Source: Daphnia carinata
Lineage: Eukaryota; Arthropoda; Branchiopoda; Diplostraca; Daphniidae
Reading direction: 5' to 3'
Length of the DNA: 64,000 bases
NCBI RefSeq assembly: GCF_022539665.2
Contig: NC_081340.1
Coordinates: forward strand, 7,625,357 to 7,689,356
Shown piece after piece: positions 37,645 to 47,669 of this stretch; the stretch's first letter is position 1; the number at the start of each line of letters is the position of its first letter. Made by a program: the position numbers and the translations under genes. The notes below the pieces were generated by a model. It searched no databases and was not told where the DNA came from. It saw only the letters and a program-made list of their open reading frames with translations.

Positions 37645-38895
37645 ATGAATCAAGTTTCCAACGAGGAAAATCCTTCAAAACTACGCAAGTTAGACGATAA
37701 GAATGAGCCTGATTCGTCGCCCGTATTCAAGTCCTTTGATGGTTTTAAAGTAAAACGTATTCTGAAGGAAAACCCCGAATCAAGATGTATTGTAGTAGAA
37801 GGTTCATTTAAAAGGGATATTTTAGAAAGTGATTCCTCAATGAGTGTGGTTGTCTTAGAAAAAACCCATTTTACTGAAAATGAAGTTAACAGTGTTCTTA
37901 CAAAGAGTACCACAGTAGAATGTCTTTTTAACAATGATGTCTATTATAATTTACTCTGCCATCCCCCAATTGAATTAAATGGCATTAAGGCTACTGTTAT
38001 CCATCCTGCAACTGAAAAGCACATTGAGAAGTACAGTGCCAAAAAGAGTTTTCTTATTGAAGAAACACCACTGATATACCAATCAGTAACACTTCCACAT
38101 ATTAGCAAATCTAAGTTTGACCTCCAGGTCAGTGGTGTGCAATTTCTGATGAGACAAACGAAAATGAAAATAAGTGTGTGTTACTAAATTGGTTTCTTCT
38201 ATTTTTTAGTGGGTCTACAATATCTTGGAACACAAAAAAGAAGCTGATAGGATTGTGTTTGAAGATCTTAATCCTGAATCTGGATTCATTCTACTACCTG
38301 ATCTGAAGTGGGATTGCCGGTCAACTTCTAATCTGTATCTGACTGGCATAGTTTGCAAAAAGGACATCAAGTCTCTTCGTGACCTGACCTCTGAGCATTT
38401 GCCGCTCCTGAAAAATCTTCTTGAGAAAGGATCGGTAATTTCAACCTCCCAGATTTAAAAAAATGTAGAATAAAACTTTTCATGTTTGTTTAAATATGCT
38501 GTGCTAGGCCGCAATTACCGAGAAGTACGGTTTACAGAAATCACAGCAGCGGATCTATCTGCATTATCAACCTTCATATTACCATTTGCATGTTCATTTC
38601 ACATCCCTGGAATTTATTCCGCCTGGTAAAATACTACCTTACCCGAAAATAATTGTTTGTTTTCGTATTTTTGTCTTCTCATTTTATTAGTATGTTGTTT
38701 TTTATTTCTGTATTAGGTTGCCAAGTGGAAAGGGCTCATCTTCTTGCAAGTGTTATACGCAATATTGAATTGAAAAGTTCTTATTATCTTGATTCAACAC
38801 TGGATTTCATCATCTTTGAAGGCGATCCATTACTAGAAAAATATCAACACTACGTTGCTCTTAACAGCAATGGAGATAATAAGTGCTATCTGTGA
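37645..38895 (+). CDS. DCPS: Scavenger mRNA-decapping enzyme DCPS
   Basis: HIT-family pyrophosphatase that hydrolyses m7GpppN cap dinucleotides left after 3'-to-5' mRNA decay. Four coding exons: 37645-38127, 38210-38434, 38508-38625, 38717-38895; 334 residues (human 337). The N-terminal swapped domain is followed by KWDCRSTSNLYLTGIV and then the HIT active site in exon 3, HYQPSYYHLHVHFT, with the catalytic histidine in the H-x-H-x-H triad. The last exon has CQVERAHLLASVIRNIEL and ends a little beyond the human C-terminus. All phases close. The last 26 nt of the coding sequence overlap the start of UBE3D in another frame. Confidence 0.95.
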
Positions 38896-40000
38896 AGTTC
38901 ATCCTCAACTCCGAATTGCAAACCTCTATATCAGATTATCTTCACCAAACACAACTTTAAATGCAGCATCAGTGGTAGACAATTCGGTATGTCTGGAAGA
39001 CGGAGCAAATGCCCGAATGCTTTTGGAGTTTCCTGTATCAATCAAGCTGCTCGATTATTACAAGTTCCAACCTACTGTAATCGATGAAGAGTATATCCAC
39101 CTTCGCATGCCAATAGGAGTGCCGCAAGGGAAGACAAGCGGATCGGAAAGCGTCGAAGTACTTGACTTATCTGCATTATCTACCAACACGTATAGAAGCC
39201 AAGGAAAAGTCTTTAGCCCAATGTTAGAAAAAGAATACCGTATCCAGTGTGCTGAATGCCAATCGGTTCTAGTGGATCGCGTTCATTTCAAACGCGTCTT
39301 GCCATTGCCTCGTGCGTCGTGGAGCGAAGCAGCATCCGACTGGTATTGCCATCTGCATGTCGGAGAGGCGTGTCATCAGAAGCTAGTGCCTCGTACAACT
39401 GATTGCCTTTATGGCAGTTGTTACCACGCTTTGACAGCCAGTTTGTTAATTAAAGGGAGCCTGGAATCTACTGGGAAAGAATCTTTGTGTTCCAAATGTC
39501 AGTCTTCAGTCGGTCTAATGGGCGACGACCTTTGGAATGTATGGTGCCACTCTATTAAATGGTCTGTGCTTGAAGATAATAGTCAATGGAAGGTAGCACA
39601 AGATGCCGCGACACCGTTACAAGCTTTTTATTTGACTCTGCACGACGCGCTGGAAGAGGAAAAGTCTTTTTTTGGACGGAAGCTTGCCTTTCGAGATGGC
39701 TTGGGATGTGGACAAACTGTACTTCTATGGTTTGTTGGTGACAATGGATTCACGCTTGATTCCGGAGAGTCTATCGCCGGTGCGGAGATCCAGTTACGTC
39801 GAAGTAGACTACATAAGGTCCTCTATAAATCAGAGAATTCGGTAAGTAAGAAAATTCCAAGTGACGTGAGCGAATACCAAGTAAGCAAGGAGATGATGGA
39901 AACTGCCTTGGCTGTGCTGCGCAATAGTTCCAATCAGCTTCCTCTCGGCTGTCGGGCGGCCGCTGGTTTCTCTGTAGGCTTTCTATCTCTTGCTTCTTGA
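38870..40000 (+). CDS. UBE3D: E3 ubiquitin-protein ligase E3D (UBE3D / HECT-like)
   Basis: HECT-like ligase family (PF09814) described in human as binding the E2 UbcH10. Single coding exon, 376 residues (human 389). Conserved marks: a zinc-like CxxC (IQCAECQSVLVD) followed by RVLPLPRASWSE (human RVLPLPSENWGA), a second cysteine pair CSKCQ, and the closing LPLGCRAAAGFSVGFL (human LPSSLRRVNSFQVAFL). The first 70 residues follow the human N-terminus in pattern, so I start at ATG 38870. That lies inside the last DCPS exon, 26 nt before its stop, in another frame. A good acceptor (CTCTTAACAG) ends two bases before this ATG, so the mRNA probably has a spliced 5' end. Confidence 0.82.
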   Translation: MEIISAICEVHPQLRIANLYIRLSSPNTTLNAASVVDNSVCLEDGANARMLLEFPVSIKLLDYYKFQPTVIDEEYIHLRMPIGVPQGKTSGSESVEVLDLSALSTNTYRSQGKVFSPMLEKEYRIQCAECQSVLVDRVHFKRVLPLPRASWSEAASDWYCHLHVGEACHQKLVPRTTDCLYGSCYHALTASLLIKGSLESTGKESLCSKCQSSVGLMGDDLWNVWCHSIKWSVLEDNSQWKVAQDAATPLQAFYLTLHDALEEEKSFFGRKLAFRDGLGCGQTVLLWFVGDNGFTLDSGESIAGAEIQLRRSRLHKVLYKSENSVSKKIPSDVSEYQVSKEMMETALAVLRNSSNQLPLGCRAAAGFSVGFLSLAS

Positions 40001-40070
40001 AATATTATCGAGAAGACACGCCCATTTGTCAATCAATACACGTATTACATGACAAGGAGAACCGAGTGTC

Positions 40071-40076
40071 TTTATT
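40071..40076 (-). promoter_or_regulatory. Poly(A) signal for the minus-strand small gene
   Basis: AATAAA on the minus strand, 139 nt past the stop at 40215 and only 71 nt from the UBE3D stop on the other strand. Confidence 0.45.
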
Positions 40077-40214
40077 GAATTTCCATTGTATTTCAACCGT
40101 TTTACTCATGAAAAACAAGGCCATTTGTAATACTCAACAACTAGTCTTGTTTTATAAAATGCAAATATCGTTTATGCAATGCGCCGATGTAATGAAGTTG
40201 ACGTGATCGAGCCA

Positions 40215-40574
40215 TCATAAGAGGTCAGTAGGGGCTTCCGGTGAGTTGATGCTACCTCGTGTGATAAAGTGCAACGGCCGAAAGTATTTTTTAAGGAAGT
40301 CGGAGAAGAAGCAGAGCTGCTGGTGCCTGGTGGCAAGAGGTTCCAATTAAATTCAAAATGTTAATTGTCCTAGATAAAGTTAGTGTTCTTCTATTGAGGC
40401 CTTGTTACCTGGTGGTGGTTTTCAATTACTTTGGGCTGTACCCACTTTTATTTTACTGACTTTGAAACGTAACACGTATTACAAGCCAATTGTTTCAGAT
40501 TTTACCACCGAGCGTCTCTGGTAGGGGCGTAGTTTTGTGACACCGTCGAATGATGGTAGGTCCTGGCCTTGCAT
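40215..40574 (-). CDS. Candidate small gene, 56 residues
   Basis: Minus-strand exons 40574-40506 and 40316-40215 join in phase 0 (TCGGTG|GTAAAA to CACCAGCAG|CTC). The product starts MQGQDLPSF, passes through RPYQRR, and has a second exon beginning LCFFSDFLKKYFRPLHFI and ending EAPTDLL. An aromatic/basic stretch like LKKYFRPL is not typical of random reading. AATAAA follows at 40071-40076. The gene is divergent from the CTDSPL2-like gene (start 40747). I recognise no family; an upstream exon is possible because the first frame remains open before the ATG up to a CCCGCAG acceptor-like site. Confidence 0.4.
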
Positions 40575-40746
40575 GTGGTAAGCTGCGGGAAATGTAGGCC
40601 AAAAAAAGAGGGCGCTTGTGTATCGGTTGGTTGACTGGTTTTTGCTTTTTCGGTAACTGTCTCAGAAGTCCTTCGTTAATTTGTTAGCTACCGAGATCGA
40701 CCTAAGCTGAAGAGCTCGGCTAGGACTTCAAAAATTTTTGCCGAAA

Positions 40747-42268
40747 ATGATCACTCGCAGTAAAAAGCTATCTCCAGCCAAAAGGGTTGCTAGAACAAAA
40801 TCTTCGGCGCCCAAATCTCTGCCAAACTCGGTTCTACCCAAGCAGCCGTCGCCGCGCAGCAAGAAACGCGCCAAACGAAGTGTCAAAATTCGCGGCGGTA
40901 CCAAGGTTTCCTCTGCTTCAATTACGAGTAGAAAAACGTCTTTGGAAAGAAATGCTAAATCCTTTTCCACAGAAATGGTACCATCTACAAGGGTCCTGAT
41001 CGAGTCCAAAAGCCTGGAGAGAACATCAAAAAGTCACTCCAAAACTGCAGCAAAGATGGAGCCTGTTAGTGTTGTAGTCAGCACGGACCAGGATGAAAAG
41101 GAAAACAGTCCTGAAATACCTGTCAGCCAAAATGGGGGTGACATTGGTACAACAGCAGATCTCTACTGCTCACAAGAGCTAGTTTATACAACAAGCGCTG
41201 GAAATGACACAGAAGATACTTTTCTGCTGTGCGAAGAAGTAATGTCTACTAAAGAAGTATTCATCACTCAAGCCCACGAGACACCTGTTACTGATGAAGT
41301 AACATACATCAGGCGAGAAGAACTTGAAGTAGAACCATTTGATCCATTCTATTTCATTAAGCATCTTCCACCTTTAACCCCTCAAATGCAAAGGCAGTGC
41401 CCAGCTCTTCCATTGAAAACAAGGAGTAGCCCAGCATTTTCATTAGTCTTAGATCTTGTAAGCAAATAAAAAAAATTGTTTCTGTTAGTTTTTTCATTCA
41501 ATACTATTCATTTCTTCTTATAGGATGAAACGCTAGTGCATTGCAGTTTAGAAGAATTGGAAGATGCTGCATTCAGTTTTCCAGTATTTTTCCAAGATAC
41601 AACGTACCAAGTGTTTGTACGAACGCGACCGTACTTTCGAGAGTTTCTCGAGAGGGTATCGCAATTGTTCGAAGTAATTTTATTTACCGCGTCCAAAAAA
41701 GTATACGCCGATAAATTGTTAAATTTGTTGGATCCGCAACGCCGTTGGATTAAGTAAGCGCGATTTGAAAATTATTTTTGTATCGTGTCTCTAAGAATTA
41801 TTAATATTATATCGGTTTAAGGTATCGTTTGTTTCGAGAACATTGTGTCTGCGTCAACGGTAATTACATAAAGGATTTGACAATTCTTGGACGCGACTTA
41901 TCTCGCACAATCATCATCGATAACTCACCACAAGCATTTGGGTACCAAGTAAGTCTTCTTGTTTTGTCGACACATTTGCTTTATGTATTCATTTCGGACA
42001 GGGCTAACAATTTTGAATTTTCTTTTTACAGCTTGAAAATGGTATACCAATCGAAAGCTGGTTTGTGGACCAGACAGATCAGGAATTAATGAAATTACTT
42101 CCCTTCCTCGAAAACCTTGTTGACATGGTATTTTATATTGCAGTTAATATCTTTGTTTTGTTCTGTTTTCGAAAACTAATTCGTAACCATTGCTTTATTC
42201 AGAATAAAGACGTACGGCCGTACATCCGTGAAAAGTATAGACTCTTCTCCTATCTGCCTCCTGATTAA
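40747..42268 (+). CDS. CTDSPL2: CTD small phosphatase-like protein 2 (CTDSPL2-like)
   Basis: HAD-superfamily protein phosphatase of the FCP/SCP group. Coding exons: 40747-41457, 41524-41753, 41822-41948, 42032-42127, 42203-42268; 409 residues (human CTDSPL2 466). Residues 1-200 are a basic, Ser-rich disordered arm with likely nuclear-localisation clusters (for example RSKKRAKR). The catalytic D-x-D-x-T motif, DLDETLVH, falls at 236-243; it is cut by intron 1 between DL and [54 protein letters not shown] and the [20 protein letters not shown] segment follow in family order. It ends [15 protein letters not shown]. The start is the first in-frame ATG. Confidence 0.93.
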
Positions 42269-42688
42269 GTCGAACGGCTCTATGGCAAATACTCATGCGT
42301 GCAATCGACATCCTCACGATTATTTGACGGACTGTGTGACTACATACCCTGACCTTCTTATTCTTTAATTTGAGCATTTATCACTGGTGGTGCAACTTTT
42401 TGTTGCCTTTTCAATGTTTTTCGGCTGTTAATCTAGCCGCTATTTTATGTGTAATATTATACACATTAGAGACCAAATTTAGAAAATGTCGAGTACCTGG
42501 TTGTTCATCGCCTATTTGAACCCCGGTTATTTTTTTTTTCTCCTCGTTTGCTGCCTCGTTCATCTCCCGAACTATGTTGTGTACTGTTGACTCTCAATCG
42601 ACAATTGAATGGTATAACAAATAATAGACAGAAATAACAGTGGTCAATCAATTTATGATTCGTTGTAGTTATATCGTACAAACATTAT

Positions 42689-43767
42689 TTACACCAAATG
42701 AGATGTTAGGTACTGAAAGAACATTGCGGCTAATTTTGGGATATCATCGACTGGATGTGTTTTGGCAAAACTAATAAACTGCCGTCTGATTCTTGAAAGC
42801 TCAGAAAGCTGATAACGTCGCTTAAGAAGAAACTTCTCACTCGAGTTAGGTATGGAAACCTCATCACCAATCACGCATGTCTTTTGTGCCTCAACTACTC
42901 GCTAAAAGAAGTCGAAATGTTATTTATAGTACAGTGCTAGGCTTTCAAATAGTAATAACTTACATTTACTATTTCCTGAGTCACACAATCCAGCTCATAG
43001 AGGAAGTTTGTTGATGTTAGAGGAAGCTGTAAAACATTGAGCATATGAAACTAATAACAAAAAAGAAAAAAAATGCTGTATGTTTACTGATTGTGTTGAC
43101 TGATTTGGGGCAGGAGCCTTTTTTTCACACAGGGCTGCTGCAATTTCCTCAAATGGTAATTCATCTTCTGGCTGTATGGTGAAAAGTGGAGCATCCCACC
43201 TATTCCTTCCATCTGGTGCTTCATATCTCATTACCAAGGCATCAAAGTTTTCTTGGGAGTACTGGCATGTTTCATCCCTTTTTACATTTAATTTCCAAGC
43301 TTGTTCTGAGCTTGTGTCAATATGTAATGTGCACTGTGTTGTTTTATTAGATTTTGAGGAACAGTAGAGCTCATACCGATATCCTAAGATGAAACCTTTT
43401 TTGAGAAAAACTTGTTTTGAGAATGGAAAAGGCAGTGAATACCTTTGATGTAATTTCCTGCATCAAAAATTAAAATACCATCTTGGCTAATCAGCCTTTG
43501 CAATTCGGATTTCAAGGTGCTCCTCAATTCCTTTTCCTTGTTGGCATCTAAGGTAAACATAACAAGGTGTTTAGCGAGACGAGTGCGATATACAAGGCGA
43601 TAATATATGTACTTCTTACCTGAATAAATGTGTTTGTTTTTAACGATTTCATTTTCACTTAAAAGCACGACATTCTTTCCAAGAATAGTAGAAAAATATT
43701 CTTTTAGTTGTTGTGCTCGTGTTGATTTCCCACTTGCGGGAAATCCAGTTAAAAGTATTAAAGGCAT
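42689..43767 (-). CDS. KTI12: KTI12 homolog (Elongator-associated P-loop protein)
   Basis: KTI12 is a P-loop ATPase that binds tRNA and Elongator and is needed for wobble-uridine (U34) modification. Minus-strand coding exons: 43767-43620, 43547-43443, 43383-43088, 43026-42964, 42901-42689; 274 residues. The Walker A motif GFPASGKST is at 8-16, right after the start MPLILLT, as in the family. IFDAGNYIKGYRYELYC matches human ILDSLNYIKGFRYELYC across an intron. YEAPDGRNRWDAPLF and NQSTQS follow, and the C-terminus RRQFISFAKTHP..LAAMFFQYL matches human RRQFISYTKMHP..LANMFLQYL. In-frame sequence extends upstream, but the conserved N-terminus starts at this ATG. Divergent from the dUTPase gene by 359 bp. 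Confidence 0.93.
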
Positions 43768-44126
43768 GGTGTGTTTTTCTTTGAATCCGTTCAATTTCTG
43801 TTCTGCTAAGTAGGTAGGTAATAAGCCTCTATCGCATAAAGTTAGTTTTCTGGCCATAAGGTGGCTACTCATTCTGATAAATGCATTTGTAGTTGACAGA
43901 TGGCGGGAAACGTTTTTGCTTTCCGGCGTTTTTAAAACCACAAGTTTCCTGGTATTAGTTTCCCGGGCGATTCCTTTTGTACTGAAAAAGTCAACGTTGT
44001 TTGCATAGAAACGAAAGTGTAGTGCTTACTTTTTGTCATCTTATTGTTAGTCGTAAACCAGCTCTTGCAAAGATCGTTGCATTGCTGTATTTTATTAATT
44101 CGTTTCAATTCATTTTGATTAACAAC

Positions 44127-44744
44127 ATGTCTGGATGTGTTCTTCGCTTTGCTAAGCTATCTCAGAATGCAATGTGTCCTACACGAGGTTCGAAACTTGC
44201 TGCTGGCTACGATCTGTACAGGTACCAAATAAAGCAAGACATTTCATTTTCAGCATGGGTTGTAATAAAGACCATTTTTTCTAGTGCCTATGATTATGAA
44301 GTTCCAGCCATGGGCAAGGTAATAGCCAAAACTGATATTCAAATTCAACTTCCTCATGGCTGTTATGGTCGGGTAGCTCCTAGATCTGGGCTTGCTGCAA
44401 ACCACCATATTGATATTGGAGGTAAGAACGTTTTTGTATTCATGCTGATATAGACCATTAATCATAGTTTTTCTCATCATTAGCTGGAGTCATTGATCAA
44501 GATTATAGAGGCAATGTTGGCGTGGTAATGTTTAACCACAGCCAAACACCTTTCAAAGTGACTAAAGGTGATCGTGTGGCTCAACTGATCTGTGAACGCA
44601 TCCTGTACCCAGATATTGAAGAAGTGGAGGTAACAATAGTGTGAACATTTTGCAGACAAACAATTATCATCCTAATTGTTATTACAGTCCCTAGATTCCA
44701 CAGAAAGGGGTGAAGGAGGATTTGGCTCTACCGGTAAGAACTGA
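44127..44744 (+). CDS. dut: Deoxyuridine 5'-triphosphate nucleotidohydrolase (dUTPase)
   Basis: Hydrolyses dUTP to dUMP and pyrophosphate, keeping uracil out of DNA and feeding dTMP synthesis; the family acts as a homotrimer. Coding exons: 44127-44221, 44285-44421, 44484-44629, 44688-44744; 144 residues. All five family motifs are present in order: AAGYDLYSA (I, split by intron 1), PRSGLA (II), [18 protein letters not shown] (III, with the catalytic aspartate), GDRVAQLI (IV), and [10 protein letters not shown] (V, the C-terminal arm that closes over the site). An in-frame stretch continues upstream of the ATG; I place the start at MSGCVLRF because this length matches the family core without a targeting arm. 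Confidence 0.95.
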
Positions 44745-44785
44745 AACTCTTATTACTCCCATTGATGTACAACATCTGCCAAGTC

Positions 44786-44791
44786 AATAAA
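44786..44791 (+). promoter_or_regulatory. Poly(A) signal of dUTPase
   Basis: AATAAA 42 nt after the stop codon, followed by a GT-rich stretch. Confidence 0.65.
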
Positions 44792-45501
44792 ACTTGTTCA
44801 CCAAAGTACTTCGCATTTGCATTGGACACATTGTCTTATTGAATTTGGTGGATGTGAAGACATCCTATTTCTGTCCAAAAAAACTGCTTGGTTTTATTTG
44901 ATGATAGCGGAAACATTTGACCAAAGTTATATGATAAGGTATCGTCACTTTTTACGTATCATATGCAAACCATATGTGTAGGCCGGTCCCAGCTAAATTC
45001 AGGTTGATCGTTTGACCTTCTGTATTTTTGTTTTCTGAAACCGTAAAATTCGAGTTTGGTCCAAGGTCACAAGGAACGTACGCTGCTAGCACGTAAAGTG
45101 GTCACAATTTTCAAATGCGCCAATAATCCTTAGTGGAATAAAATTTGAATAAAAAATTTTCCAAGATGTGCCAGTCCATTGTAAATTGGCAGATCTTTAC
45201 TTAGGCCATCAGCCTGGGTTTATACGAAATGCGCTTCAATTTTATTTCTTTCTACCGAAGTCTTTCAGACGAGTAAAAGCTTTCGAGGGGTGACACTTAA
45301 AAAGATAGACGGCTTCTCTCGCATAAAGCAAAGTATACTCGTAGGCTATTCAGACTCGGCGTGCATAACTGATAGATAGTGACCTTGTCACCGATTCACC
45401 CGTAAAATTTAAATTTCTTTTGGCTCTATTAGGTCACAAAGAATTTTCTACCTTGTAATGCACAGACGTTTCTCGTAGAACATTAAATTTAGGCTTTTCT
45501 C
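44792..45501. other. Intergenic, no gene seen
   Basis: AT-rich sequence between the dUTPase poly(A) signal and the 3' end of the minus-strand gene at 45549. No coding or repeat recognised. Confidence 0.5.
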
Positions 45502-45507
45502 TTTATT
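45502..45507 (-). promoter_or_regulatory. Poly(A) signal of the unrecognised minus-strand gene
   Basis: AATAAA on the minus strand, 42 nt past the stop at 45549, which supports a real transcript end. Confidence 0.55.
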
Positions 45508-45548
45508 CTTGTAAAGAAATAAAAAGAAATGCCTATTTGATGCATTTG

Positions 45549-45990
45549 TTAGCCTTTCTGTACGCTCCACTGCCAGCTTGTAGATTTGGTGTGTATTTGT
45601 CTTCTATTTTTGTCGTCTTTCTCGTCACAAAATAGCTGATGTTGCAGATCGATCGATGATTGCTCATCAGTTGAATAATCTCGGACCAAACCGTCGCTCC
45701 TTGTGTTATTGTATTTAAAAACTGTGCGATCAAAATTGGAAATCAAAGAGGCGGGACGAATGCGCTCTTGCGCTGTGACGGCCCTCTTCCTTTGCTCCTC
45801 TTTTGTTGGCATAGTGTGAAGTTGAAATCTATAGTCTGTTTTCCGCGCTGTGAGACGCTTCAGACCGGTTTGGTACATGGTCGAGTCACGAAGTTCGTAC
45901 GTGTCGTGACACGATTTTTTTTTCGGATAGTAGTCCTTTTTCAGTTTGTCGTAGTCTTTCGACCCCAAATTAATGGGACCTCTGTCGTTG
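45549..45990 (-). CDS. Unrecognised basic, Tyr/Arg-rich protein, C-terminal exon
   Basis: An open frame of about 145 codons ends at 45549, with AATAAA 42 nt on. It reads GPINLGSKDYDKL, then KKDYYPKKKS, MYQTGLKRLTARKTDY, RTVFKYNN and ends WQWSVQKG. Charged, with spaced aromatic residues and no membrane helix; short proteins of this look are common among ciliary microtubule-associated proteins, but that is only an impression. No ATG exists in frame at the 5' side, and an in-frame TAG lies just upstream, so an exon boundary is needed near 45990. A neighbouring minus-strand frame, 46168-45941, overlaps it by a different phase and may be the preceding exon. I cannot fix the junction. Confidence 0.5.
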
Positions 45991-46527
45991 CTCCGACACT
46001 ATCCACAGCTTCTTTGTTGACATTTTCCTTTACATTATCGCCTTCACAACTGCGAACCGCCGTGAACGGTGAGTTTTCAATTGTTTTTGATAATTTTGCT
46101 TTTGGAAATGTTTGTGTACTTTTCAATTCAATCTTCGAAGTCCGAGCTATTCGTAACGTTAGCGCCACTTGTCTAATGCAAACCGCTTTTTATTTATTTT
46201 TTTCTCGCAAGGAATTAAATATTTTCATGCGTATTATTGTCCCTGCGTCGGAAAGGACAGAATCAGGCAAACAAAGGGTTTTGCGTGACACCCTGTTCCG
46301 GATACTTAGGAAAACATGTAGAGTAGTTTGCTCATCATTCTTTGTCAACAAAATCCAATGTGGGTGACGCGGAAAGAAATGATTTATTGTTTGTCGCATT
46401 AGATCTCACTCGTGGGAATGAAACAGTGGTCGCATAGGCCACGTAGTACATTTTTAATTGGGTTCATAAAGATAAGAATTAAGAATTAGCGCGGGGGGAG
46501 ACATTCGTTAGAACGCGAAAAATTACA

Positions 46528-46835
46528 ATGTCATTGCGAAAGATGGAAGAACAATCCTCGGTGGACAGTGGAGTTCGATTCTTAACATCATTAGCGGCAA
46601 TTGGTTTCATCTGGAAATACCTATCCGTTTTCTCAGTAAAGTAAAGCGCAAAACATTCTTTGCTTTAACATTTGCTGTGTTTTGATTGCGCTTCTGTGTT
46701 TGGCATTGAATATTTTAATCTTTGTGACTTAAGGTCAATCAGAAATCGTCAAGTCGTACAAGGGAAATCGACGCAATATTTGAGCCGATGAAGGACGCGT
46801 CATTGAAACTGCGAAAAAGGAAGTTTTTTTGTTGA
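46528..46835 (+). CDS. Candidate single-pass micropeptide, 69 residues
   Basis: Two exons, 46528-46635 and 46734-46835, join at phase 0 (TTCTCA|GTAAAG to GTGACTTAAG|GTC). The product has a charged N-terminus (MSLRKMEEQSS), one short hydrophobic helix (FLTSLAAIGFIWKYLSVF, about 18-35), and a basic tail ending LKLRKRKFFC. This resembles small integral membrane proteins in layout, but I match no named family. It is divergent from the minus-strand gene at 45549-45990. Splice sites, helix and clean ATG support it together; each alone would be weak. Confidence 0.45.
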
Positions 46836-47661
46836 ATAGTTATGCGTTGTTATCTAATTCGATCGTAACGGAAATGAATCCTCCTCCCTAACCAAAGACG
46901 AGTGCTGCGTACAAAATGTTTGAAAATTAATCTCTGATTGACCATGCTGTTCGTTCTCACTGCCAGTTTTGCATATTGAGAAATTCTTTTCAATGCCATC
47001 GCTTTAAAAGTATCCATAAAACTCTTGTCGTATAAATTTTACATGCGCCCTTGAGCAAATCCTAGAATGCGAATTCGCTGTTTAGTCAACACCTCCCATT
47101 TAAAGAAAATAGAAGGCGATCATCTTTTCGAGTTCCTCCCTCAACTTGTTTAGTTTAATGCATTCGCTTACCAGTTTGCCCGTTATTGCATCTAACGCGT
47201 TGGACTGTCCTATTTTTCATTGATAATGCAGCTTGCTGAAACCTTCTGTGTCTAGGAATATATCAGGGTTGGTAGGAGTGTACGCATTCGCTTAAGTTTA
47301 AATGTACGTGTGAAAGCACCCTCTGTTCGAGTACGTACTGCATCCGTATGCAAATAGATTTTCAAGGCAAATCTTGCGCGCGTATCGATCATACTAAAGG
47401 CTACTTGTCACAAACAACATTCAATTGGTGTCTCGTTTGAAACTCAGCCGAATCTATTTTGCCTCAATTGACAGCCAACGAAATTCCTTCGGCTTTCTGT
47501 ACTAGTACCCTAGAAATAGTTAAGAAAAACAAACAATTGTCCACTGACGTTCGCTATAAAATTTGAGGTTTCATCCGTATCCCCCGTTGTTTTAGTTGCA
47601 CGCGTGTTGGTCCCGCAATTCTTTTATTTTTCCAGCCAAGATTATTTGTGTTGATCGGTTT

Positions 47662-47669
47662 TGACGTCA
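47662..47669. promoter_or_regulatory. Perfect CRE palindrome TGACGTCA
   Basis: Exact CREB/ATF consensus in the gene-poor region, about 0.8 kb past the 69-residue candidate. Function unproven. Confidence 0.3.
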
